From Jaapia argillacea MUCL 33604 (taxonomy: Eukaryota; Basidiomycota; Agaricomycetes; Jaapiales; Jaapiaceae): DNA of 64,000 nt. The stretch covers positions 21,042 through 85,041 of the forward strand of contig KL197784.1 of the NCBI GenBank assembly GCA_000697665.1, in the 5' to 3' direction. This document shows, one piece after another, positions 1 to 12,172 of the stretch. Below the pieces are notes generated by a model. It saw only the letters and a list, made by a program, of their open reading frames with translations, made no database searches and was not told the DNA's origin. The first letter of the stretch is position 1. Each line of letters opens with the position of its first letter. The translations under genes were made by a program, and so were the position numbers.

Positions 1-336
1 AGAAAAGACTATATTGGTATATCTAGTAAGTGTACAAGCATTAGGCTAGGTAATGATTGTCAGGATCGTAATACATTGTAAGGAACACAATGAGTGACTT
101 ACTCCTCAGTAGCACAGAAAAGACTGAGGAGCTGTACAGGCAAGACAGGTCTTATATACTGGAGGGAACATGGCAGTGCCAAGCAGTGCGAAGGCAGATA
201 CAACAATAGCGAGGGAAAGGCAGGCCATATGCAGTACAAAGCATGGGAAGGAATGTGGCAGTATGGAATAATGAAAAGTCCGAAATGGAACAACAGAACA
301 ATGAACCAATAGCGAGGAACCTATTCCTCAACAACA
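1..336 (-). repeat. Copia-family LTR copy, cut by the window edge
   Basis: From about position 100 to 336 this matches the two LTRs of the copia element at 35862-41372 and ends in the same CAACAACA terminus. The TATA-like GTATATAAG reads on the minus strand, as in the copia LTRs. About 60-70 bases near 50-110 have no counterpart in the other two copies, so this copy carries an insertion or is a variant. It keeps CG at several sites where the other copies have TG or CA, so it helps infer the ancestral LTR. Confidence 0.75.
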
Positions 337-899
337 CGCATAGCTAGCAGGAATTCTCACATCTGCTCTGCACATGCACGGAATCTGTTGCACCCATTGT
401 CTTTGCACGGTTGGCCAATGTGGCTAAATCAAGAAAGACATAAATAAATGCAATGTGACATGCACAGGCAGGCAGATTGGTGGTGTAGTGGTAGGGTTTT
501 GGATCAATTTTAAATATATTAAATAAATTAGATCAGAGAGGAGGAAGGAGGTGCACTGAAACACCGAATTTAAATGAACACGCCACATCAAAAACTCAAA
601 ACCAAAATCCACGGGAATAGTTGGTTTCTGTGTCCACAATCTTCGTTTTGCAGGCACGGACTTGAATCTCAAGGAGACCAGAGATTTCGAGTCATAATTT
701 GTGAAATTGTGCCTCTTTGTTGCTTCTAAATGGTGGTCTCCATGTACCCATAAGCTATTGTACAGCCAAACAAAACACACTGCAGGTGGTTTGGTCATTC
801 CAGAACAGGATCAAAAGAAAATACACAGTCCCATCTGGATGTGGGGTAGGCAAATTGTGTCAAAAGTTTTATTGAGGTCACACAAAATTTACAAAGTTA
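337..899. other. No recognisable gene
   Basis: AT-rich, CpG-poor sequence with overlapping short ORFs on both strands and no recognisable motif. I see nothing I can support here. Confidence 0.5.
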
Positions 900-1445
900 T
901 AGGGAATGTATAGATTAGAGGAGGGTGATCATGGGGGGATGGGGAGGAAGGGAGAGTCAATTGAAAGGGGGAGGGAGGGGGAGGGGGAGGAAGGAGGAGA
1001 GGGAGGGAGAAGGAGGGAGGGTGAGAGTAGGAGCAAGAAGATGAGGATGAAGGAAACAACAGTGAGGAAAGAATGGACAAAGGAAGGAAGGAAAGATGGA
1101 AGGAGAGAGGAGGGAGGAGAGAGAGAATGGGGAAAGGCAAAGTAAACGCTAAGGCAAGAAGCTGGGAGAAGAGGGAGAGGGGGAAAAGGAGAAGAACTTA
1201 AGAAGAAGAGAATGGAGGGAGGGATGGAAGAAGAAATAAGAGAAGTAAAGGAGGAGGGTTAGAGGGAATGAGAGAATGAGGAGGAAAGGATCAGGGAGGA
1301 GATGTAGCATGAGAAGAGGGAGGAGATGGAGAAGAGAGAAAGAGGGGATGAAATGAAGAGAGGAGAGGGGGAGAGTGGCAAGGTTGGAGTATATCCAGGG
1401 AGGGAGGTAGGGATAGAGTGAGGATTGATGAGGGGAAAGTGAATG
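900..1445. repeat. Polypurine tract, about 545 bp
   Basis: The plus strand is almost pure A/G with many GGGAGG and GAGGAAGG units and several closely spaced G-runs. Long ORFs on both strands are low-complexity (Ser/Pro/Leu on minus, Gly/Glu/Arg on plus) and are not credible genes. Such strand-asymmetric tracts can form triplex or G-quadruplex structures; that is inference. Confidence 0.85.
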
Positions 1446-4400
1446 GATAATAGAAATTGTGGAGGCCAAAGAACAGTGCCAGCAGAGAAACTCACCATAA
1501 AAATGTCATCCTTTCACATATGCCTCCCCAGATCAAGTCCAATGCCCCCTGGACTTCGGTCCTGCCAACCAATACCTCAAAGCATGGTCAAGATTCCAGG
1601 CAGAGAAAGCAGAGCCGAGGACATTGTGGTCTCATTTGGGACAAATCTCAATTTTGCTGGCCTGGGAATGCACATGAGAGAAGCCGGCAACATTAGAGAG
1701 GAAGACTAGAGAGTGAAAGGGATGAAACAAGAACAACAAGAACAGTGAACAAGTCTGAATGTGACCAAGCCTTCAAAGGCACTCAGTCCACTTCAGTCTG
1801 TCAAGTCAAAATTCAAACTCAGTCAACTTGGATGGCCCTACCACTATAGCCCGACTACCTAGGTAAAAGGTTGGAAAAAAGCTAATATATTTCAATCTGC
1901 TAGTCCTTATATAGTCTAGTGTGAGGATGTGTACCAAACAAAGAGTAAATAGTCCAAAAACTCGAATATCCTAGTCTGTCCAATCAGAAAATCTAAAGAA
2001 AAGAAGTAAACAGGGGGGCTGTGTTGTGGCTATGTGTTCCACATGGTCCTGCACTGTCTTTGTCAAAGCCTTGCATAGCCATCTTAGGCCAGTCCAGACT
2101 TCTTCAGCCACTGAATGAGTCATTCTTGCCCGCTCCTGGTTCTAGCCCTAGTTGACCAGATGTCATGATATCATGGGACTTGAGAGTGTTCAGATGTTGG
2201 GCTGCTGTGATCCCATAGTCTTGAGATATCTCTTTCTTCACTCTACCTCTCTTCACTCTCTATCCTTGTCACACACTTGTCCTAAAATTTCTGAAAAATA
2301 TAAATAAATATAGTTCTGTACTAGAGATGCTTTCTGTTTAATCTAAAGGTTCCATGGAAGGGGGAGATTGTTTCAATGGATATCCTGATGTCCTGTAGCA
2401 AATTTCTCGTGCAAAGATGGTCATTTTGACTGAGCAACATTATAGTCTAAGAAATTCAGAAGTGGTAGAATTCTTTGTACTGTGCTTCTGACGCATCTAA
2501 GATTGACTGAACATGTTTTGAAGCAAAATTTGGTACCAGAAAAAAATAGTAAAGGATTGTGCCCTTTTCTGCTCTTCATGGTCTTGAATGAGTCAGTCTT
2601 GTCATTATTGGGTCAAATCAACAAGATCATTTCCTCAAGTGTCTGGACATATACTTCAAGCTGGCGTAGTTGATGCTGAATACCCCGGGCTCAGAAACAA
2701 AACTGGCAGCACTCGTTCAGTTGGTGTTATGATTGAATCTTCAAATATCTGGCACTCTCAGGCTCTCAAGGTCAAGCAAGTTGATACTCTGCAAAATGGT
2801 CCTCCCCAAGAGTCAGCCAATGATTTTGCCTGTTTGCCTCTGCTCTAAATTGTCCAAACGGTTCCTCAATACTTGTTAACTTCCTTAGAAAGCAGAGTAT
2901 CTCAGGGCAATATCAAACATTGTCCTTGTTCAGGAGAAGTCGACACCAGGAGGCAGAAGGGAGCAGGTTGATGTTGCAAATTTGTCTGGAGGAGTTTCAA
3001 TGGAGTCACAACCTCGTATGCCCTCATGCTTGCCATCTCCTTTGGACTTGTCAACATCAGAGCCACTCTCTCTTGTCAACATCACTGGTTTCTCAGATCC
3101 CTCAAAATTGGCCACCAGTGATTGCAAATCACTACCATTGAGAAACAAAAACCCAACCAAACTGTGTGCCTGGCTGGCACTTCACCAGTCTTACTTTCTT
3201 CACAACTGATGAACTGTGTACTGAATGCACTTCACTCACCCTCAAGGAGTTCACCCTGCTCACAGTTCGGTTCCATTGCTATTGAGAACCAATCAACAAC
3301 TGATTCTGTTGTCCTGTCCTCAAGTGGCGAAGCCTCAATATTGCAAACTCTCAATTGGCTGTACATTGTCATATCTCTGTGGAAGTTCAACCACATCTCA
3401 TTTAGTAACAGAGGGATTTGCTCCACCCCATCCCATTCTGTAACTCCACCTGCAATCACTGCCAGTGTGCTCGTATTGAAGGATCTAAACAAACTAGCTT
3501 TACACTGTCTTTATTTTCAAGAGTGAATCATCAAGTCTAGTTTTGACTTGCCTGCTCCAGTCTCGGGCACGGCACCAGCAGGTACAAGACTCTCCCCCAT
3601 CCTTAGTATCAATGGACACAAAATGGACATATCTCTACTGGAGCAGAGATCTGGCAAATCCGAACCTTCCCCAGTATTGGCAGAGTCAAAGTCGACAATC
3701 CCTATATTGCTGAGCGATATCAGCTCCACTCCGCCACATTCAAACACCCACCCCTCATCAAGCTCAAGGGTTAGGGCTATCGATTCAAAACTCTTGCATT
3801 GCGAATATTATATGCAAACCCCGCTGCAGAAAACATCCTCCTTGGTCTATGAAAGTCACCTATCACCTGCGACTCAGAACCAGCCAAGTTACTACCACCA
3901 GGCTACTATCAGATTGAACCACCTCTGGCTCCGGTATCCAAGGTACTCAAAGACCCGAATAAGTGGTGATTTGATTGTCTTGGCTTTCGAAGGTACAACT
4001 TCAGAGCTGCCTTCAAAGCTGTCGCTGAGGGGGCTGTTCACACAAACCATTCACTGTTTCAATCTTTATTTGTGTGTGTGGAAGCTTCACTCCCAAAAGA
4101 TATTGCCAAAGTAGCAACAAGAGGTTTGCTTTGCAAGGGAGTTGTCCACCTCCTTGGAGCTACTGTTCAGCACAAGGAACATCAGGTCTCTGAAAACTCA
4201 GTGATACTGATGTCCCTCCCTTCATGTAACTACTTGTTCATGTTTAATGTGACAGAGGCAACAAGTGACATCTCGTCAATGCCACTACTGCAATTGCCGA
4301 TGGGCAACCTGTATCATCCACCGGCTTTGTTTACCCAAGTCTTGCCTTCTAGATCAACAACTCTCACATGCCTTTGACAGAGTGCTGTCTTGAAGGTTTC

Positions 4401-5294
4401 TCCTCCCCATGGTCTCTACTGGCATCCACTCCTCACGGCATATTTGGACCTGCCTGTCGACCATTATCGAGGTCAGCCTATAACACCAGTGGGAGCACTG
4501 GAGTCCAAGCATTGATGTGAGACAAGGTTGAGGGGCCACCAGAGCCACGGATATTGACTGTATGTTGAGTTTCTGGACTGTTCCGTGGCTGCCAGTGTCC
4601 TCCAAGCTCAGGATCTACCCCGTCAACCTATAACCACCTGGAGTTAGGTTGCTTTGCAACTCTTCCCTCTTTCTGGCATGACTTTCCTGTTTCAGTCTCA
4701 AGCTCTGAATGTTCGTGGCCAGTTCTTGCCAACTGTTCTCAGTTTTTCCCACATATTCAACTTGACAACTCACCCAGATATCTGAACACATGTCTTCAAT
4801 GGTTATGATACTACTTTCATCCTCTCTGGCTGAAAAGTCTTTGGCTTGTTGAATCCCAGATAGTGAGGCTTGTGTTAATCCCCCCAAGGATTCTGCTGGC
4901 TCTTACTGTATTGAAGGATCCAAACAAGCACACTTTAGGATGTTTTGAACTTCAAAAATGGGGGGAGGGAGTCAATTCAATTACTGTTCCCTATCCAACT
5001 GCAGGAACATCAAGTTTTGACCTCTGATTTTAGACCAGGTACAGACCCCTCTCTCAGGAGCCTTTGCAATGATGGCACTGGGAGACACACTTTCAAGTGG
5101 TGTGAGGGTCTTGTACATCTTGGGATCTCTTAATCCAGCACCAAGAAACTGGCTGCTCATTAGATGAGCACCCTCACCACATTGATCCCTTGCAACCTCA
5201 TACGTGTCAGACTGGATCACACAGTGAGCTTATCACACATGGTTCAATCTTCCTCACAATTCAGGACAACTAGCTCTTTGACTTTGAGCATAAC
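1446..5294. other. Decayed intergenic DNA, no recognised gene
   Basis: About 3.8 kb of CpG-poor sequence with fragmentary ORFs. The longest is plus 3548-4114 (188 codons, Ser/Pro-rich); minus 3232-3492, 3517-3747 and 4615-4887 are also open. I recognise none of them. Frequent TG/CA dinucleotides suggest an old repeat or gene relic eroded by C-to-T change. A translated search would be needed to say what it was. Confidence 0.4.
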
Positions 5295-5694
5295 TGTTAA
5301 AGTTGCTACTCCAACAAAGTACCTGAGGTCAAGATGTGTACTTCTCTGACGGTACTTAGGCTGCAACACAGAGTGAGGTGGTATGAGGATGACAAGAAAG
5401 AGGAAACCAGATAAAGACCAAGTCAGACTTTGTAGAAATGCAAGTAACTTGTATTGACAAAGTGAACAAGATGGGGACTATTAGCAAATACAGGCAGGTA
5501 TATATACTGGATAGAAGCACAGTCTGTAGTAGGCACAGTCCACAGTCCATAGCAATGGTGGGTAAGAAAGGAGTCAAGGTGAGTCAAAGGAAATAGGAGT
5601 CTGTAGTCTGCAGTCCGTAGTCCATAGTCAAATGATGAAGTGAAGTGAAGTAAAGAAAAGTGAAAATAGTCCTACTGAGGCATGGTTCATAACA
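5295..5694 (-). mobile_element. Solo LTR (family B) with 5-bp TSD ATAAC
   Basis: Starts TGTTA and ends TAACA and is flanked on both sides by ATAAC (5290-5294 and 5695-5699). It is the reverse complement of the LTR at 46166-46554 and resembles the LTR ending at 59604. No internal retroelement sequence adjoins it, so it is a solo LTR left by LTR-LTR recombination. On the minus strand a TATATATAC promoter-like motif lies mid-element. Confidence 0.9.
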
Positions 5695-7365
5695 ATAACT
5701 CCTCCCCACTACCTTGCAGTTTTGCAATCCATGTTTCATCAAATTTTATTGTGGAAAGGACACAACCTTTTCTACATCATCAGTTTCACTGGCATTCACA
5801 GTCCACATCTGTTGACCCATCGGTTCTTCTTGGCAGTGCTGCTGTATCTGTCCAGGACAGTACTGAATCCTGTCTTGCCATTGGCTTCGCATACACGCAA
5901 GGCTGGAGTGGACTTGCAAATGAGGACATTCACATTCTGTTGTCTCACCAGTCTATTGGGTCATTCAACTCTCCATGATACATTCACTCACCATGGCAAC
6001 CATCCCCTCTCACATATACTTGTACCTCTTGCATCCCCATTTTGTGATCACTGTGGCCTCTGATTGTGAACTCTCCCAATGCTCACATTCCAAGTTCAAG
6101 ATCCTTTCAAGTCCTCCCTATAGTACTGAATCCTCACTCTGCAGATGGTGCTATCACCTTCACAGTCTCTTTGGTCTTGACTTTGTGCCCCAACATTCTG
6201 CTTCTCGAATTGTCACTGGTCTAAACCACAGTTGCTCTCAATTGTCCAATGTTTGTTCCTCACAAGTTGGAATTCCACAAGAATGCACACACTCAACAAT
6301 CATCTATTCATGCTACACTCTCCAACCTGTTTGATCCATTGGAGATGAACCTACCCAATTCCAAGGTCACCCCTGTCAGCAGATGTGTTTCATGGGTGAA
6401 TTTCTTTGCAAACCATATCTCACCCCATTGCTATCACTGAACGCCCCAGTCTATGCATTCACTTCAATCTCCATTCCTACCAGGTGGTTCTCATACCCTG
6501 CCTATGTTAAACCCATACTTAAGGACCCAGACATATGGGTGAATGCAAATAAATATCTGGGCACTTAGCGACTCTATTTCACTCAGCTATACATTTCCAA
6601 CAAAACTCCTTTGACTCTATCTCCAGCTATGGCTTGTTGTCATCATAATCAACCTATCTGCACAAATCCTCACCTCTATGTGTCCTTTTAATATGGCCTA
6701 TGATTTTCGATTGCTACCTTCCCCCTAATTCACCATCAACTTTCAACTGGGTGTTGTGTATACTCCAATGTTTTGGGATCAAGAGAATGGGGGCTGATAA
6801 TGAGTCGATGCTGGAGAGTGGGGGGCTATGTAATGGGTGGTTAGTGGGGAATACTCTCCAGTATCACTCTGGACTGAGTGTGGGAAGTTGGGTGTTGGAG
6901 TTTGAATTTACATGTGTATTGGTGTAATTTTCTCTTGTGAAAGAATTATCATTACTGCCTACTTCACAAATCAAGCCTCTTAACTGAGCACGTCAATTGC
7001 ATGAATCAGGTGACTATCTTATTCATAGCTGGTTATTAGATTACCAGCAATCCTCAGAACTCGATCTCTATGAGAGGGTCAAGTTATGAGACTATTATGT
7101 AGTTCAGAATCAAGAGCGACCTTTGGTTGCATCATGGGTACCTCATTGACACAGGACAGCTGCTTTTGCAGCTGTGCTTTGCTTTCAGATGGCCAAGGGG
7201 GCTACTTACAGGTAGCACCTGGCAGCATGGTCTCTGTGTGTTCAACTGCAGGTTCCCTGTCGAGGGAATACACACCTCAGCTCTGGCTCTATGCTTGCCA
7301 GCTATTGAGCGACACCACCTCCCTTACAATTGTGGTGGATAGGTCACACCTAGCCATCACACCTT
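5695..7365. other. No recognised gene
   Basis: CpG-poor sequence with short overlapping plus-strand ORFs (5682-6568) and none with a recognisable domain. It looks like eroded coding or repeat DNA. Confidence 0.4.
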
Positions 7366-7904
7366 TTATCGGACATCATTTGCTTCATATCATTTCTCTT
7401 GTCTATGATACTTAGTACAATTTCTATCTTATCTCATCTTATCTTATCTCAGACTTAGTACTATTAATAGCACACAATGACTTGCCTTGTACAGCCTCGT
7501 CATTGTTCCCCATCTCCATTATTTTACTGTACATTTTCAACCCAGCAGGCATGTGACATTTTTAATTTTCTGACAAATCCCCAAAATCCTGATAAATCGA
7601 GAAAAAATTATTTCCGGGGTCAGTGAAAATTGGCTGTGACCTGTGACTGCTGGGTTGGTCGAAAATGTACAGTATTTCCCATTGTCCTGAACTTTAACTT
7701 GTTCACCATTATCTGAAGTACATTGTTTGACTTTCCATTGTTCTCTCAGTATATAAGGATGCCTAGCTATATTGTATTTGATAGCTTGTCCACTTGAACA
7801 ATACAGCACTTTAGTTATATCCTTCAACCAGTTTGCTCATTCTCGTCATGCTCTATTGCCTCAAGATCATAGCCTGAGTACTGGTCACTAAGGTGCTCCT
7901 AACA
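7366..7904 (+). repeat. LTR copy, family A, apparently 5'-truncated
   Basis: Its 3' half (TATATAAGGATGCC..., a stretch containing CTTGTCCACTTGAACAATAC, the end CTCCTAACA) matches the family A LTRs at 39493-39927, 48433-49987, 56226-56658 and 60165-60494. The GATAA-type simple repeat near 7430-7452 is also shared. No TGTT start with a matching TSD was found upstream, so the left end is probably truncated. The copy is interrupted by the inverted-repeat element at 7527-7672. Confidence 0.75.
7527..7672. mobile_element. MITE-like 146-bp inverted-repeat element with TA flanks
   Basis: The two ends are inverted copies: CTGTACATTTTC followed by (GACC)AACCCAGCAG on the left, and its reverse complement on the right. 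TA dinucleotides flank both ends (7525-7526 and 7673-7674). The other family A LTR copies lack this block, so it is an insertion into the LTR. TA flanks and short size fit a Tc1/mariner-derived MITE; there is no coding capacity. The transposase family is inferred only from the flank. Confidence 0.75.
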
Positions 7905-9281
7905 GTAGATTGATCTTCAGCTAATGTAGCCAGACTCACCTCCAAGCAAAATAGTTGATGATCAAGATATATCTGTCAGTGCAATGGGCAGTGACCTTCG
8001 ATTCTGAGAAAATCCTGGCTTGGATATTGCAGAAGGGTGTAGCAAGAAGGACCACAATGACAGCTTTCTCAAAGATCTCAAGTATAACAGGATGATTCAA
8101 TTGGTGGCCGAGGATTTGATGAATTGCTTTACTGCCCATTTAGCAGAAGAGGAATCCTTGGACAACTCTGACTCCCCAGGTGGTTACAACTTCCCAGAAG
8201 ATGAAGGCAAAGTGGTATGGAGACTGGGGCAGTTGCTTCAATGGTATCTTCATCCCTACCTCACTCGAGATAATGGAGATTAGTCACCCTTACCATGATA
8301 GTTCACCCCTGTCCACCCTATCATTGGATCATTCAACTACAACAGACTGATTTCCCCAAGATACCCAATAATGTCACCCTACCATCTTAAAAAGGGTTGA
8401 GATTGACAAGCATGCAAAAGGGATAAAGGGGGGAAAGGCATTGCAGTCAGATGTCTAGATGTGTTCCCTGACTCCCACGAAGTAGAGAGGAGGGTTCTCT
8501 CATGTTTGATCAGACAGACACACTCAGCTTGATTGTATGTGGGAATTGTAACTGTTTATAGAAATTGTTTCTCATCTGCCACGTGCACATCTTGCTCAAC
8601 CTGATTTCGCTCGTCGCTGTCTTGTCCTGTCTGCCTTCACTGTCGACCTAACACTGTTTCCACTATATTGTCCTCGACATACTGCGGTACATATTTGCCG
8701 TCTTTAATACTCCATTGTGCTTGTTTCTGATCTTGCTCTGTTATCATTTCCTATCACCCTTGCCCACGATGCGGCCATCCGTCACTACAGTATGGATCCA
8801 GTTTTCTGATCTTGTCCCCAGTTCCCGTTCATGACAGACGACAGTCACTGAACTTCAAGGCGTTCACTATCTGCCCTCCCATTAAATCGGAGATGATAGA
8901 AGGCACAGCTGTCATGGTGATCTTCACCATTGGCCTCTGTGAGAGAAAAAGGCGGCTCTGAGAAGTTTAGACATGAATTTGCAGGCCATCATCACCCTCA
9001 CGGACAAGGACAAAAAGGAGGTGGTTGCTGAAGAGGCAGAACCAGAGTTGGGTGTTTTGGGAGAGGATACGGATATTGATGTTGATGATGGAGAAACCCT
9101 CTATTCTGAAAACTTGATCTTTTTGTAGATATCTTCATAGATAAGACAATGAAATCTTCTCTTATTTGGGAGTTGGGGACAGGTGCTTGCCACTACTACG
9201 ATCTAGTCAGGTTTTGGACAAATCTCCCAGATCACAATCACAATCACAATTTTGACAAGAGATGCAATTGACACAGACTAT
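7905..9281. other. Unassigned region at the repeat/gene boundary
   Basis: Contains a plus-strand ORF 8020-8283 (87 codons) and an acidic open stretch around 8970-9128, neither recognisable. From about 8560 onward CpG becomes visibly more common, marking the left boundary of the CpG-rich block. Confidence 0.4.
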
Positions 9282-9842
9282 GCAATGAGTGTAAATAAGA
9301 ACACTAGGGATTGTGAATCTCGAGATTGGTGGATCAACATGACAGGATTGAGACACTACTTTGTCTTCAACTTATCCTTCAAGAGCACCAAAGCTTCACC
9401 CTGCAGTTTCCACTTTGTCCTCTTGCCAGCCTTTACATGCATGTCTGCGACTCGGGAAACACGGAATCTATCTCCGACCTTCGAGGAAACCTTCACAACA
9501 TCTCCAAATTTCAGAAAATTGTCACTAGCACCCTCTGCACCAACAGGCTTGGAGGAGATCACCATTGCCTCACAACCAATGAAGACTGGCTCCGGAGAGA
9601 GGGCATTCAAAGGCAAACTGATTATTTGAGTCTGCTTGCTCACTTGAACTATTATTTTGCCTTGAGAGTGACCCTGCAAGTCGTGGAAGAAACCTGTGTA
9701 GGCATTTTTCGGGGTTTTGGGATGAGAATCGCGAAGCTTGAGGCAATGCAACTGTCTTCCAGAACAGGTGCAAATAATGTATGCTTGTTAATCAGCCATG
9801 CAAGACCACCTGATCAATGATGCTGACGATAAGCCAATAGTA
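9282..9842. repeat. Direct duplication, copy 1 (about 560 bp)
   Basis: Direct repeat of 11610-12172, starting at GCAATGAGTGTAAATAAGAA and ending at ATAAGCCAATAGTA. The copies differ mostly by transitions and small indels. It carries the last exon and adjoining intron of the Spt5-like gene. Confidence 0.9.
9356..9838 (-). pseudogene. Duplicated 3' fragment of the Spt5-like gene
   Basis: Translates to a near-copy of the C-terminal exon of the gene at 11683-14604, including the QIISLPLNALSPEPVFIG motif and the lysine-rich end. Relative to the intact copy it lacks one base near 9740 (GCAATGCAACTGTC against GCAGATGCAACTGTC), which breaks the frame at the start of the exon. The upstream exons are absent, so this is a gene fragment from segmental duplication and not a functional paralogue. 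Some differences are C-to-T or G-to-A at former CpG sites. Confidence 0.85.
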
Positions 9843-9930
9843 TCCCTCCCCTTTCCGACATGGCCACAGTGGATGACTTCCCGTAAGGGTCTGCAGCCTC
9901 GTCATTTGCAGCAAAACGGTCTGTGACATT

Positions 9931-9958
9931 TAGAAGGGGGGGGGGACCCCCCTTTCTA
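9931..9958. repeat. G10/C6 inverted repeat
   Basis: TAGAA, a run of ten G, one A, a run of six C, then TTTCTA: an imperfect palindrome able to form a hairpin. No gene association is evident. Confidence 0.7.
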
Positions 9959-10276
9959 GACCTGAAGTCGTCCCAGATACTTCGCTTAGACCACAATCAA
10001 CTTCTTTTCCCTGCGCCTTTCCTTATTCAACCTCGCGTATCAGGCTGTGACTCGGTGCCAATGGTTTAGAAATCGTGGACGAGCTGCAGTCTCTTACGGG
10101 AAGTCATCCAGTATGGCCAGATCATTGATTCCCCAGTCAAGGTCGATCCGTCAATATCTAATGCGGTGGCGAGTTCTTCCGCTCAACCCATCTCAAGTCG
10201 TAGTGCATCCAAGGCGAGTCCGACTCGTCGACTCCTTTTTTTTCCGCAAGTGTTGACATTTTCGAAGACGTCACAG

Positions 10277-11095
10277 GATCCCTACTACGGTCATGAGCAC
10301 ACAGTGAGGATGGGCACCAGATTCGTAACGCACCTGTTTGCATGTCCCGATCTACCAACGCCGCTACCACCGCAGCCGTCGACGTTGACACCCCCCATGC
10401 TCCCTTCCCCTCGCTCAATTCATCACTTACGCCCTCCATCGTACCCAACTACACGCCTCCGTTACCTTCGCTGCGCTATATCTTTTACAGCGCCTAAATG
10501 TTCGATTCCCCGCCGCTCGGAGATCATCGGGTCACCGACTATTTATTGCCGCCTTTATGATTGCTTCAAAAGTTATCTGCGACGACACGTATTCGAACAA
10601 GTCGTGGACCATCGTCAGGCAGAACTTGTATCAGCTGCGGGAGATAATCAGATGGAGAGGGAGATGTGTCGTTATCTAGGGAGTTGAATATCGAGCCTAC
10701 GATATTGGCGGAGTTCGAGGGTGATGTGAAGAAGGATTTCATTGGTCCAGGTCCCTACCCGACATTCGCCCTACCCCCTCGTCCTTCAGAACAGCCCACC
10801 CAGCCCTTTGAGTCGAACGCGATAATAATAACGGTTATCCCCATCCCTGTCATGAAGTCACCACCCAAACCCGTTCAGAACCCGCTACCACCTCCTCCCG
10901 TTCCCGTCAAGGTCGACTCGACTCTCGTCACGCCGCGAACGACTATACACCCCCTCTCACCCCCGATACCCCATCCCCTACCTTCTCACCATTGTCGCCC
11001 GCTATGTCGGCATCGCCTCCGCCACCACCGATGGTCAAGGGATTCAGATCGCCGACAGTTGCTACACCGGCCTTGTGTTGAAGTCCAATCACACC
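10277..11095 (+). pseudogene. Pho80/PCL-like cyclin pseudogene
   Basis: Three reading frames read in turn give the order of a Pho85-type cyclin: RFVTHLFACPDLPTPLPP (about 10312), then FITYALHR with SVTFAALYLLQRL and the cyclin-box hallmark ASKVICDDTYSNKSW (about 10420-10610), then NQMEREMCRYL (about 10650), then KKDFIGPGPYPTFALP (about 10730) and a Pro/Ser-rich tail. The segments lie in different frames, so at least three frameshifting indels separate them. Family members bind the cyclin-dependent kinase Pho85 and act in phosphate sensing or morphogenesis; this copy cannot encode a full cyclin box. It lies between the two copies of the 560-bp duplication, so it may have moved with that duplication. 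The assignment comes from recognising motifs, not from a search. Confidence 0.75.
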
Positions 11096-11609
11096 ACGGA
11101 ACTCAACCTTCAGTTCGAGGTCCTCAACCGTGTCCATGATTGGACTCGCAGTGTTCTCGGGCAATACTAATCGCTCACTTCGGGGACCAGTAACTTCACA
11201 TTACTTCACTTTCCATCTGGCCTTCTGGCTCTCGTCCTGTACATGCTACTATTGATCCAATATATGATCCATCTTAAGTTAATCTTTGGTTGGGCTTACA
11301 CAAGCTCGACAGGGCAAGGTTGGATGAACATTGTGATTGGGCTGTATCAATATTGGCTACCGGATGTTGTCGAAATGTGGCATGCCAGGGATAGGGAATC
11401 TCAGATTATATACGAGACGAGTGTCTCATTGGAACCCTATATAAGTCCTGTTCCGAGACTGGCTGGACCTTGAGCTAGGATCAGTTCAAGGTTGGTTGCG
11501 AAACCTCCTGACAGCCTTGGCCTCGGAGTAGTACAACATTCCGACGTGACGTCGGAATTGTACTTCCGGCTGGCGTCGAAAAAATCGGATGACTGGTTGG
11601 GGGTGTATG
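11096..11609. other. No gene seen
   Basis: The first part may be the continuation of the cyclin tail (Pro/Ser-rich in one frame to about 11180). The rest has only short ORFs such as 11243-11473 on the plus strand, with no recognisable motif. Confidence 0.4.
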
Positions 11610-12172
11610 CAATGAGTGTAAATAAGAACACTAGGAATTGCGCATCTCGAAATTGGTGGATCAACATGACAGGATTAAGATACTACTTTGCCTTCGACTT
11701 ATCCTTCAAGAGCACCAGAGCCTCACCCTGCAGTTTCCACTTTGTCCTCTTGCCAGCCTTTACCCACATCTCTGCCAATCGGGAAATGCAGAATCTATCT
11801 CCGACCTTCGAGGAAACCTTCACAACATCTCCAAATTTCAGCAAATTGTCGCTAGCACCATCTGCGCCAACAGGCTCGGACGAGGTCACCATCGCCTCAC
11901 AACCAATGAAGACTGGCTCCGGAGAGAGGGCATTCAAAGGCAAACTGATTATTTGAGCTCGCTTGCTCACTCGAACCATGATTTCGCCTTGAGAGTGACC
12001 CTGCAAGCTGTGGAAGAAACCTGTGTAGGCATTTTTCGGGGTTTGGGGATGAGAATCGCGAAGCTTGAGGCAGATGCAACTGTCTTCCAGAACAGGTGCA
12101 AATAATCTATGCTTGTTGATCAGCCACGCAACACCGCCTGATCAATGACGCTGACAATAAGCCAATAGTAAC
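11610..12172. repeat. Direct duplication, copy 2
   Basis: Partner of 9282-9842. This copy lies in place at the 3' end of the Spt5-like gene and keeps its reading frame, so it is probably the parent copy. Confidence 0.9.

Noticed and set aside
889-1498. Long ORFs on both strands in the polypurine tract
   Set aside because: They are low-complexity translations of a simple-sequence tract, open in several frames at once.
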